Shown here: piece after piece, positions 56,712 to 64,000 of the stretch
How the letters are laid out: each line of letters starts with the position of its first letter
Position numbering within the stretch: position 1 is the first letter of the stretch
Source: Arthrobacter citreus
GTDB lineage: Bacteria > Bacillota > Bacilli > Bacillales > Bacillaceae_G
Reading direction: 5' to 3'
Length of the DNA stretch: 64,000 nt
Assembly: GCA_013200995.1 (NCBI GenBank)
Contig: CP053688.1
Span: 5,022,001-5,086,000, forward strand
Made by a program: the position numbers and the translations under genes
Notes under the pieces: generated by a model
The model's input: the letters and a program-made list of their open reading frames with translations, nothing else
Databases searched by the model: none
Told to the model about the DNA's origin: nothing

Positions 56712-58184
56712 ATGAAAACGAAGCTAAAAGGAAGATACGTAATTGGTTTTAATGGAAGTGAACATGTCATATTGGAAGATGCAGAAGTTGTTTATGAAAA
56801 GGACACGATTTTATTTGTTGGAAAAAACTATTTAGATGAAGTAGATCAAGTAATTGACGTAGGAAATGCGATCCTTAGTCCTGGTTTTATTGATTTAAAC
56901 GCTCTAGGTGACATTGATCATGATATTTTGCACTTAGAGGCGAAATCAAATAGACAAAAAAATCTCCTTTGGTCTGAACAATACGTAAAAGAGGGACATC
57001 ATGAACTAATGAGTGAAGAGGAGGAAGCATTTAAATCTTTATATGCTTATTCTCAACTAATCTTAAATGGAATTACTACGGCCATGCCGATTACATCCGT
57101 TTTTTATAAAAATTGGGCTGAAACTTTTGAAGAGTTAGAAGCCGCAGCGAACCATGCGGGAAAACTAGGGTTGAGAATTTATCTTGGACCAAGCTATCAA
57201 GCAGGAATTCGAGTAGTCGAGCCAGATGGAAAGATTAAAATGCATTGGGATGAAAAAGCGGGCGAGGAAGGATTAGACAGAGCGATAAGGTTTTTTGAAA
57301 CCTTCGATGGCGCATTTGACGGGTTAATCCGAGGGATGTTAGCCCCAGAAAGAATTGAAACACAGACTGAAGAAATTTTAATAAAAACAAAATATTACAG
57401 TGAAAAATTAAATGTTCCTATCAAGCTTCATGCTGCGCAAGGAAGTTTTGAGTTTAATACAATTCTAAAAGAACACGGAGTTACACCAATTAAATATTTA
57501 TATAATCTTGGATTTTTAGGTCCAAATACAGGCATTCCACACGCTCATTTTGTATCAGGCTATAGTGGAGCCAATTACAATATTGATAATGATATTTCGC
57601 TTCTGAAAGAAACAAATACTACTGTCATCCATTGTCCCCTTATTATAGGAAGACATGGAGAAGGGCTTGAATCATTTGCAAAATATAGAAAAGAAGGAAT
57701 CAATATTGCATTAGGTACCGACACTTTCCCACCAGACATATTTCAAAATGTACGTACTGGTAGTATGCTTTCAAGATTTGTTGAAAAAGAAGTTGAAGGA
57801 TCTACATACGCTGATTTCTTCAATTCTATTACCTTAGGAGCAGCGGCATTTCTTAATCGGGAAGATTTAGGAAGAATTGCTGTTGGTGCAAAAGCGGATA
57901 TTATTGCGATTGATTTAGATGGATTTCACATGGGCGTTATGGATGATCCAATTCGAACAATGTTTGTAAGTGGTTCAGGCAGAGATGTAAAACTATCAAT
58001 TATAAATGGAAAAATCGTGATGGAAGATCAAGTGATTCCTAATCTTGATATGGAAGATTTAAAGCAAAAAGCACAATTCTATTTTAATAAGATGAGAAAA
58101 GGTTATATGGAAAGAGATTACGAGCAACTTCCTGAAAATGAACTATTTCCATCATCATTTAAATTAGTCAATTCACTAGAGTAG
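56712..58184 (+). CDS. amidohydrolase-like protein 2, HxH motif missing
   Basis: A 490-residue amidohydrolase-superfamily protein. The normal PGFIDxHxH is replaced by SPGFIDLNALGDIDHD, so the first two metal His are absent at their usual place. Later ligand positions look kept: PIKLHAAQG (His), GIPHAHFVSGY (His) and ALGTDTFPPD (Asp). KADIIAIDLDG and IINGKIV mark the C-terminal beta domain. It lies 28 bp after amidohydrolase 1, so they share a transcript. It may be a mononuclear variant or use other ligands such as the His in DIDHD. Confidence 0.85.
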   Translation: MKTKLKGRYVIGFNGSEHVILEDAEVVYEKDTILFVGKNYLDEVDQVIDVGNAILSPGFIDLNALGDIDHDILHLEAKSNRQKNLLWSEQYVKEGHHELMSEEEEAFKSLYAYSQLILNGITTAMPITSVFYKNWAETFEELEAAANHAGKLGLRIYLGPSYQAGIRVVEPDGKIKMHWDEKAGEEGLDRAIRFFETFDGAFDGLIRGMLAPERIETQTEEILIKTKYYSEKLNVPIKLHAAQGSFEFNTILKEHGVTPIKYLYNLGFLGPNTGIPHAHFVSGYSGANYNIDNDISLLKETNTTVIHCPLIIGRHGEGLESFAKYRKEGINIALGTDTFPPDIFQNVRTGSMLSRFVEKEVEGSTYADFFNSITLGAAAFLNREDLGRIAVGAKADIIAIDLDGFHMGVMDDPIRTMFVSGSGRDVKLSIINGKIVMEDQVIPNLDMEDLKQKAQFYFNKMRKGYMERDYEQLPENELFPSSFKLVNSLE

Positions 58185-58209
58185 GCAGAAGCAAAAAAAT
58201 GAAAAACTA

Positions 58210-58272
58210 GTAAAGATACTGAAAAAACAGGTAAAGATATTCAAAAATAATTATCAGAATATTTTATATAAT
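58210..58272 (+). promoter_or_regulatory. direct-repeat activator site and promoter of binding protein 2
   Basis: GTAAAGAT lies at 58210-58217 and 58231-58238 (21-bp period). TATAAT is at 58267-58272, 36 bp from the start of repeat 2. Confidence 0.8.
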
Positions 58273-58318
58273 TAGATAAATATTTGTAAGACAAACTAAT
58301 ACTTGGGAGGCAATGCCA

Positions 58319-59884
58319 TTGAAATTAAAATCGGAATTCGGTAAATTTTTTCTAGTATTATTTTCTGCAGTGACAATTACAGGATGTTCATCTAATCAAG
58401 ATGTTGGGACAAAAACAAATGGACAAGCACATGATTCAAATGGAGGAAATACGCTAGTAATTGCTCGGCAGTCTGATGCAGAAAATTTAGATCAGCAATT
58501 TATGTCTACTATAAATGCTGCGAGTATTACTCATCATAAAATTTATGAAGGTCTTGTACAACGTGATAGTAACAATGAAATTCAACCATTGTTAGCAGAA
58601 TCTTGGAATCAAATCGACGATACAACATGGGAATTTAAACTAAGGCATGGTGTAAAATTCCACGATGGCACTCCATTTAATGCAGAAGCAGTAAAAAAGA
58701 CGTTTGATCGCTTATTAGATCCAAAAGTAGCATCGCCAAGAGCGGTTGTATTCAAAATGGTAAAAGAAGTGAAAGTAGTTGATGAATATACAGTTCAATT
58801 TATTTTAAGTGAGCCTTTTTCACCACTTCTTTCGATTTTAGCAAACCATGAAGGTGGCATTATAAGTCCTAAAACGATTGATAAATATGGAAAAAATATT
58901 ATCCAAGAGCCAAACGGAACCGGTCCTTTTAAATTTGAATCATGGTCTCCTGGTCAAGAAATTACATTAGTTAAAAATGAAGATTACTGGGGCACTAAAC
59001 CGAAAATCGATAAAGTTGAATTCAAAGTAGTTCCAGAAGACTCAACAAGAATTTCCATGATTGAAACAGGAGAAGCTCAAATTGCTGAACCACTCCCAGT
59101 AGCAGTAATGGACCAAGTTGAATCATCTTCTGCAATGGAAGTCTATCGAAGTGAAGGATTCGGTACAGAATACATCGGTTTCAATGTAACGAAAAAACCA
59201 TTTAATGATGTACGTGTTCGTAAAGCAATTGCTCATGCTGTTGAAATGGATTCAATTATTAAAGGGGTATTTAATAACGTCGGTAAACAAGCGAACTCCG
59301 CAATGGGATCAAAAGTATTCGGATACGATGATCAATTAAAAGCCTATGATTACAATTTAAAAGAAGCTAAAAAACTATTAACAGAAGCAGGCTACCCAAA
59401 TGGATTTGAAGCCACAATTCTTACAATGGATAGCAAAGAACGAGTAAATTTAGCAGAAGTACTTCAATCACAATTAAAAGGAATCGGCATTAATTTAAAA
59501 GTACAAGTGATGGAATACGGTTCATTCGTTGAAAAAGTAAATAAAGGTCAATCACAAATGTTTATCATTAGCTGGAGAAACGCAACAGGAGATGCTGATT
59601 ACAATCAGTACAACCTATTCCACTCAGACTCACGCGGAGCGGCTGGAAACACATTCTTCTATAGCAATCCAAAAGTAGATGACCTAATTAATGAAGGTCG
59701 AAAAGAAAAAGACGAAACAAAACGCAAAGAAATCTATGCAAAAGCGCAAGAAATCGAAATGGATGACGCTCCATATATTCCAGTAAGAGTAATCGAAAAT
59801 GTCGCAGCAATCTCAAAAAATGTAAAAGGATTCTCAATTAGTCCTTCAGGTTATTTAGAGATTAATGACGTGACGATTAAGTAA
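58319..59884 (+). CDS. extracellular solute-binding lipoprotein, family 5 (copy 2)
   Basis: A 521-residue lipoprotein with lipobox TITGC (Cys 23), closely related to binding protein 1 over its whole length (shared KFHDGTPFNAEAVK-type signature, RVRKAIAHAVEMDSIIKGV, LQSQLKGIGI). No permease genes accompany it, so it probably shares the DppBCDF-like importer. Start: GGGAGG (58305-58310) is only 2 bases from ATG 58313 but 8 from the in-frame TTG 58319, which also gives a neat signal peptide; TTG is used here. Confidence 0.92.
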   Translation: MKLKSEFGKFFLVLFSAVTITGCSSNQDVGTKTNGQAHDSNGGNTLVIARQSDAENLDQQFMSTINAASITHHKIYEGLVQRDSNNEIQPLLAESWNQIDDTTWEFKLRHGVKFHDGTPFNAEAVKKTFDRLLDPKVASPRAVVFKMVKEVKVVDEYTVQFILSEPFSPLLSILANHEGGIISPKTIDKYGKNIIQEPNGTGPFKFESWSPGQEITLVKNEDYWGTKPKIDKVEFKVVPEDSTRISMIETGEAQIAEPLPVAVMDQVESSSAMEVYRSEGFGTEYIGFNVTKKPFNDVRVRKAIAHAVEMDSIIKGVFNNVGKQANSAMGSKVFGYDDQLKAYDYNLKEAKKLLTEAGYPNGFEATILTMDSKERVNLAEVLQSQLKGIGINLKVQVMEYGSFVEKVNKGQSQMFIISWRNATGDADYNQYNLFHSDSRGAAGNTFFYSNPKVDDLINEGRKEKDETKRKEIYAKAQEIEMDDAPYIPVRVIENVAAISKNVKGFSISPSGYLEINDVTIK

Positions 59885-59902
59885 TAATTTTTGTTTATAT
59901 GA

Positions 59903-59944
59903 AAAGAGGGGATCCCAATAAATTATGGGATTCCCTCTTTTTTT
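59903..59944 (+). terminator. terminator after binding protein 2
   Basis: The stem AAAGAGGGGATCCCA/TGGGATTCCCTCTTT is followed by a T run. Confidence 0.9.
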
Positions 59945-59997
59945 ATGGAAACAGTAGTTTTAGGAATATCTGAGAATTCAAATAAGGAAGGAAGAGC

Positions 59998-60066
59998 TGC
60001 AAATAAAAAAGGTGAATCGCAAATAAACAACAGACTGCAAATAAAATTCCAATAATCGCAAATAAG
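59998..60066. repeat. spaced GCAAATAA array
   Basis: TGCAAATAAA, CGCAAATAAA, TGCAAATAAA and CGCAAATAAG have GC at 59999, 60019, 60037 and 60058, i.e. 20, 18 and 21 bp apart. A fifth copy is at 60231-60240. They are not in a gene. Confidence 0.6.
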
Positions 60067-60278
60067 ATTGAGTATTACCTATACAAGGTAGGGGATAATG
60101 CAATGAAACTTCCATAAATTTATTGATTCTTAAATGAAAAAATAGCAAATCTGTTTCAATCTGTGCCAAAACGAATAAAAAATAGATAGAACAATGTAAT
60201 TATCTATGGAAAAAGATCAATAAAATCAACTGCAAATAAAAAGACCATCAGATATACCCCACTCCTAATATATTTGAG

Positions 60279-60330
60279 GAGGAGGCAAGCTCGCTCCCCT
60301 GAAAGAGAGTATCCTGTAGTGGAAATCAAC
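60279..60330. repeat. partial reverse copy of the GC-rich interspersed repeat
   Basis: The reverse complement of 60311-60330 is identical to 4484-4503, and the following bases (down to 60279) align loosely with the same repeat. The far half is missing. Confidence 0.65.
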
Positions 60331-60415
60331 CTGAGTTTACTTATTTAATGGAAAATTCTTAGTTCAACTGAGTAATAAGTTCCTACTCTACATTTTAATA
60401 AATATAAACCAACTA

Positions 60416-60478
60416 GTAAAAATACTTTAAAAATATGTAAACATACTAAAATCAAAATATTCTAAACAGATTTATAAT
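60416..60478 (+). promoter_or_regulatory. direct-repeat activator site and promoter of the tandem deaminase genes
   Basis: GTAAAAAT (60416-60423) and GTAAACAT (60437-60444) have a 21-bp period. TATAAT is at 60473-60478, 36 bp from the start of repeat 2. The repeats are less perfect than at the other two sites. Confidence 0.7.
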
Positions 60479-60522
60479 GGAAATAGAATCAAAATTTAAA
60501 GTGGGATGGAAGGGTGAGTAGA

Positions 60523-61770
60523 TTGTCAAAAGTATATTGGTTAACGAATGTGAGTCTAGAAAATGGTTTTACTTATAATGACAATGAAGTAATTAACGGA
60601 ACGGCAACTGGAAAGTACAATGTGAAAATTGAAAATGAAAAAATCGCTGCTATTCAATTAGCTAGTGAAGTAATAACTGATCAATTACCGCAATATGATG
60701 TGCAAGGCCTTCTAATGGTTCCTTCATTTAAAGAGATGCATATTCATATTGATAAAACTTACTATGGTGGACCTTGGAAAGCGTGTATGCCTGCAACTAA
60801 TGGTGTGAGAACACGTATTGAAGAAGAACAAATTTTATTACCTAAACTATTACCAACTGCTAAAGATAGAGCAGAAAAGATGCTTGATTTATTACTAAGT
60901 CACGGTGCGACGCATATTCGTACACATTGTAATATTGACCCGGTTATCGGATTAAAAAACTTAGAAGCTACTTTACAGGCTTTAGAAGGATATAAAGATA
61001 AATTAACACACGAAATTGTTGCATTTCCACAGCATGGACTTTTAAGAAGTAACTCTGTTGAACTAGTTAGAGAAGCGATGAAATATGGAGCAAATCTAGT
61101 AGGTGGAGTTGACCCCGCTTCAATCGATGAAAATATTGAGCGCTCTCTTGAGACGATTATGGACATAGCAGTTGAATCAAATTCTGATATCGATGTTCAT
61201 TTACATGACCCAGATCATCTTGGATTATTTACAATGCAAAGATTAGCAACATTAACTGAAAAAGCAGGATGGCAAGGAAGAGTTACAGTGAGTCATGCGA
61301 GTGGTTTAGCAGACCTTTCTGTTCCAGATGCTACTGCGATTGCTGAGAGATTTGCTGATTTAGGAATTTCGATTACTTCGACTGTACCAATTTTTAGAAC
61401 AATTCCAATTCCTTTACTAAGTGAAAAAGGCGTAAAAGTAGAATTAGGAAATGACAGCATTACAGATCATTGGTCTCCATTTGGAATAGGCGATAATCTT
61501 GAAAAAGTTGGACGACTTGCTGAACGTTTTAGATTTATTGAAGAAAAATCACTTCATAATAGTCTTGGATTTATTACAGGAGGCGTGACTCCTTTAAATA
61601 ATGAAGGGGAAAGAGCATGGCCGAATGTTGGTGATGAAGCAAGCATCGTACTTGTAGAAGCTACTTGCAGTGCAGAAGCTGTAGCGAGACGTGCCAAACG
61701 TGCTGCTGTTATTTTTAAAGGTAATGTTGTAAGTGGTTCAATTTCTAATCTTGAATCAACAACAGTTTAA
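60523..61770 (+). CDS. cytosine deaminase/AtzC-like amidohydrolase, tandem copy 1
   Basis: A 415-residue metal hydrolase resembling cytosine deaminase and N-isopropylammelide hydrolase. Metal ligands: EMHIHIDK (HxH), VHLHDPDH (His), VTVSHAS (His) and ELGNDSITDHW (Asp). VAFPQHGLL is a substrate-side segment of this group. The TTG at 60523 is chosen since the two following paralogues start at the equivalent place (MNQSYWLTN, MISSYWLKN) and AAGGGTGA precedes it; GTG 60514 overlaps that SD. First of three tandem genes under an activator-type promoter. Confidence 0.88.
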   Translation: MSKVYWLTNVSLENGFTYNDNEVINGTATGKYNVKIENEKIAAIQLASEVITDQLPQYDVQGLLMVPSFKEMHIHIDKTYYGGPWKACMPATNGVRTRIEEEQILLPKLLPTAKDRAEKMLDLLLSHGATHIRTHCNIDPVIGLKNLEATLQALEGYKDKLTHEIVAFPQHGLLRSNSVELVREAMKYGANLVGGVDPASIDENIERSLETIMDIAVESNSDIDVHLHDPDHLGLFTMQRLATLTEKAGWQGRVTVSHASGLADLSVPDATAIAERFADLGISITSTVPIFRTIPIPLLSEKGVKVELGNDSITDHWSPFGIGDNLEKVGRLAERFRFIEEKSLHNSLGFITGGVTPLNNEGERAWPNVGDEASIVLVEATCSAEAVARRAKRAAVIFKGNVVSGSISNLESTTV

Positions 61771-61793
61771 GCTTGACTAAAGAGAGTGATGAG

Positions 61794-63035
61794 ATGAATC
61801 AATCATATTGGCTTACGAATGTAAAACTTGATAGCGGTTTTGTTATTGAAAATGGAAGAGTCGAAAGTACTGAGACTACACTTTATAATTTACTGATTAC
61901 TGATGGGAAAATTGAAAGATTACAATTGGCTGATTTTCCATTGCAAACGGATCTTCCTGTGCAGGATGCAAAGAATTTACTTGCTCTACCTGCCTTTAAA
62001 GAAATGCATAATCATTTGGATAAAACTTATCTTGGATTACCTTGGAAGGCTTGTATTCCTGCTGCAAATTTAGTTGAGAGATTAAATTTGGAAGCTGCGG
62101 AATTAGTTGAATTAGCGGAGACGGGGCAGCATCGTGCTGAACATATGCTTCATCTACTATTAAAAGGTGGAGCAACTCATGTTCGAACACATGTAAACGT
62201 TGATCCGTATATCGGCTTGAAAAATTTAGAAGAAATTCAAAAAGCACTTTTTACGTATAAGGATAAAATGACACACGAGATTGTTGCATTTCCTCAACAT
62301 GGATTACTTCGAACAAATAGTATGTCATTCATGAAAACAGCGATGAGAGAGGGAGCGACCATTGTCGGTGGGCTAGATCCTGGTGGCATTGATCAAAATA
62401 TTGAGCTTTCATTATTTGAAATGGTTGATCTTGCGGTACAGTTTGATGCTGATATAGATATTCATATACATGACCCAGGTCATCTTGGTTTTTATACAAT
62501 ACAAAAACTAACTTCATTTATCGAACAAGCTGGTTGGCATAATCGCGTAGCCGTAAGTCATGCATTTGCACTTGGTGATGTACCGATAAATGAATCTACT
62601 GAAATGGCTAGTAAGCTAGCAAGCTTAGGTGTGTCGATAATGTCGACTGTGCCGATTAACAGAGTAATGCCTCCAGTTGATCTACTTCATTCAAAAGGTG
62701 TACATGTAGCTTTAGGTTGTGATGGTTTCTATGATTCTTGGTCACCACATGGAACTGGAGATATGTTAGAAAAAGCTGGCCGTCTAGCTGAGAGATACAA
62801 TTGGAAAGATGAGTACGGGCTATCTCAAACATTGCAATTTATTACTGGTGGCTTAAAGACTCTTGATGAAAAAGGAAATCAATTGTGGCCAAAGGTTGGA
62901 GATGAAGCAAATTTAGTTTTAGTAGATGCATCATGTTCTGCTGAAGCTGTAGCAAGACGAGCAAAACGTGCTGCTGTAATTGCGAATGGAAATATTGTTT
63001 ACGGTGGACTGAATTATGAATCTGCTTTGAAGTAA
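61794..63035 (+). CDS. cytosine deaminase/AtzC-like amidohydrolase, tandem copy 2
   Basis: A 413-residue paralogue of the previous gene with the same ligand set: EMHNHLDKTY, IHIHDPGH, VAVSHAF and ALGCDGFYDSW. HxH is kept as H-N-H. The C-terminus VDASCSAEAVARRAKRAAVI is almost shared with copy 1. ATG 61794 gives an N-terminus parallel to the other copies. The gap to copy 1 is 23 bp. Differences near the active site (GCDGFYDSWSPHG here, GNDSITDHWSPFG in copy 1) suggest different substrates. Confidence 0.88.
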   Translation: MNQSYWLTNVKLDSGFVIENGRVESTETTLYNLLITDGKIERLQLADFPLQTDLPVQDAKNLLALPAFKEMHNHLDKTYLGLPWKACIPAANLVERLNLEAAELVELAETGQHRAEHMLHLLLKGGATHVRTHVNVDPYIGLKNLEEIQKALFTYKDKMTHEIVAFPQHGLLRTNSMSFMKTAMREGATIVGGLDPGGIDQNIELSLFEMVDLAVQFDADIDIHIHDPGHLGFYTIQKLTSFIEQAGWHNRVAVSHAFALGDVPINESTEMASKLASLGVSIMSTVPINRVMPPVDLLHSKGVHVALGCDGFYDSWSPHGTGDMLEKAGRLAERYNWKDEYGLSQTLQFITGGLKTLDEKGNQLWPKVGDEANLVLVDASCSAEAVARRAKRAAVIANGNIVYGGLNYESALK

Positions 63036-63065
63036 ATAGAAGAATTACAAGAAGGAGTGAACTTC

Positions 63066-64000
63066 ATGATATCTAGCTATTGGTTAAAGAATGCTCGATT
63101 AGAAATTGGCTACGAAAAAGAAAACGATAGAGTAGTAGGTACTGCTACTGAATTATTTCATCTATTAATTGAAAAAGGAAAAATTACTAAAATAACAAAA
63201 GATGAAGCGTCGATTACAAATGAATTTACAGTTCGTGATGCAGGTGGATTACTTGTTTTACCATCTTTTATTGAAAAGCATGTACATCTTGATAAGACAT
63301 TAATGGGAGATGTGTGGAGAGCTTGCACTCCAACTTCTAGTGTAATTGAACGATTTGAATATGAAAAAATGGCTTTACCGACGATTGCGTCAAGTACGAA
63401 GGAGCGCGCAGAGGCTTTACTTGAAATCCTTTTAGCTTCTGGTTCTACACATGTGAGAACACATGTTGATATTTATCCAGAAGTTGGGATCAGAAATTTA
63501 GAACAAGTTGAACAAGCATTAACTAATTATTCTAACCGTCTTAGCTCCGAAGTTGTTGCATTTGCTCAGCATGGTTTATTAAGATCCAATGCTTTCAATT
63601 ATGTGAGAGAAGCATTAAGAAATGGAGCAGGAATTGTTGGTTCAGTTGACCCTGCAGTTGTAGACCAAAATATTGAAGAGTCGCTATATCAACTTTATAA
63701 TTTAGCGGTTGAAGCTGATGCGGACATCGATATTCATTTACATGATCCAGGTCATCTAGGTGCATTTACGATGAAACGTATTGTAGAATTTACGAAGCAA
63801 GCAGGTTGGGAAGGCAGAGTAGCAATCAGCCATGCATTTGGAATAGGTGATGTTCCAAGACAGGAAGCATACGAACTTGCAAATAGCTTTAGAGACGCAG
63901 GAATTTCGATTGTCACAAGTGTACCAATTAATAGACAAATGCCTCCAGTTGATTTATTAAATGAACGAGGTGTGGAAGTAGCAGTTGGTAATGATAATAT
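63066..64000 (+). CDS. cytosine deaminase/AtzC-like amidohydrolase, tandem copy 3 (cut by window end)
   Basis: The frame is open from ATG 63066 (AAGGAG 8 bases upstream) to the window end, 311 codons with no stop. Ligands are EKHVHLDKTL (HxH), IHLHDPGH, VAISHAF and, at the very edge, VAVGNDN (Asp). VVAFAQHGLL and VGSVDPA are shared with its neighbours. About 100 residues should lie beyond the window. Third tandem paralogue, 30 bp after copy 2. Confidence 0.88.
   Translation, partial: MISSYWLKNARLEIGYEKENDRVVGTATELFHLLIEKGKITKITKDEASITNEFTVRDAGGLLVLPSFIEKHVHLDKTLMGDVWRACTPTSSVIERFEYEKMALPTIASSTKERAEALLEILLASGSTHVRTHVDIYPEVGIRNLEQVEQALTNYSNRLSSEVVAFAQHGLLRSNAFNYVREALRNGAGIVGSVDPAVVDQNIEESLYQLYNLAVEADADIDIHLHDPGHLGAFTMKRIVEFTKQAGWEGRVAISHAFGIGDVPRQEAYELANSFRDAGISIVTSVPINRQMPPVDLLNERGVEVAVGNDN

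Overview
The window comes from the chromosome of a low-G+C, endospore-forming, Bacillus-like Firmicute. The evidence is the sporulation gene set (intact sigK, gpr, sda), the comE locus, a CIRCE-controlled hrcA-grpE-dnaK-dnaJ operon, purine-rich Shine-Dalgarno (SD) sites, and long stretches with Bacillus subtilis-like gene order. The genus cannot be fixed from the sequence alone.

Region 1 (1-8142) holds the end of udk, then greA, pbpI, a yrrS-like gene, mtnN and yrhC. Between mtnN and yrhC, where B. subtilis has mccA-mccB, lies an ABC exporter operon ending in its own TetR gene. Its promoter is flanked by two palindromic operators. Just upstream is a 916-bp non-coding stretch with a duplicated terminator, a GC-rich interspersed repeat and a hairpin repeat pair.

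Region 2 (8143-18500) holds sigK (minus strand, no skin insertion), a tyrosine-type T-box leader driving aroF-tyrA, an M29 aminopeptidase, a GNAT, an SRPBCC protein, a crcB fluoride-channel pair, a CPBP protease, a small alarmone synthetase (YwaC type) and psd.

Region 3 (18525-43523) is the conserved yqe/comE/dnaK block: sda (with DnaA boxes), yqeG, yqeH, aroE, yhbY, yqeK, rsfS, yqeM, comER, comEA, comEC, yqzM, holA, rpsT, gpr, yqxA, lepA, hemW, hrcA, grpE, dnaK, dnaJ, prmA, rsmE, mtaB. Compared with the order I remember for B. subtilis, nadD, comEB and spoIIP are missing from their usual slots. A decayed nucleotidyltransferase pseudogene sits between holA and rpsT.

Region 4 (43600-64000) is accessory. 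It starts with a 64-residue YLDT-repeat protein, a TetR/oxidoreductase pair with matching operators, and a secreted glycine-rich repeat protein. The rest is one large locus: a sodium-solute-symporter-like carrier, a response regulator and a LytS-type histidine kinase; a divergent oligopeptide-type ABC transporter (two permeases, two ATPases); two paralogous substrate-binding lipoproteins; and five amidohydrolases, three of them tandem cytosine-deaminase/AtzC-like paralogues, the last cut by the window end.

The most notable observation is in this last locus. Three promoters carry a GTAAAGAT-type direct repeat with an exact 21-bp period. In all three the second repeat starts exactly 36 bp upstream of a perfect TATAAT that lacks a good -35. 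They precede binding protein 1, binding protein 2 and the first tandem deaminase. I infer an activator site, most likely for the local AraC-type response regulator, joining import and hydrolysis of an unknown nitrogen-containing compound into one regulon.
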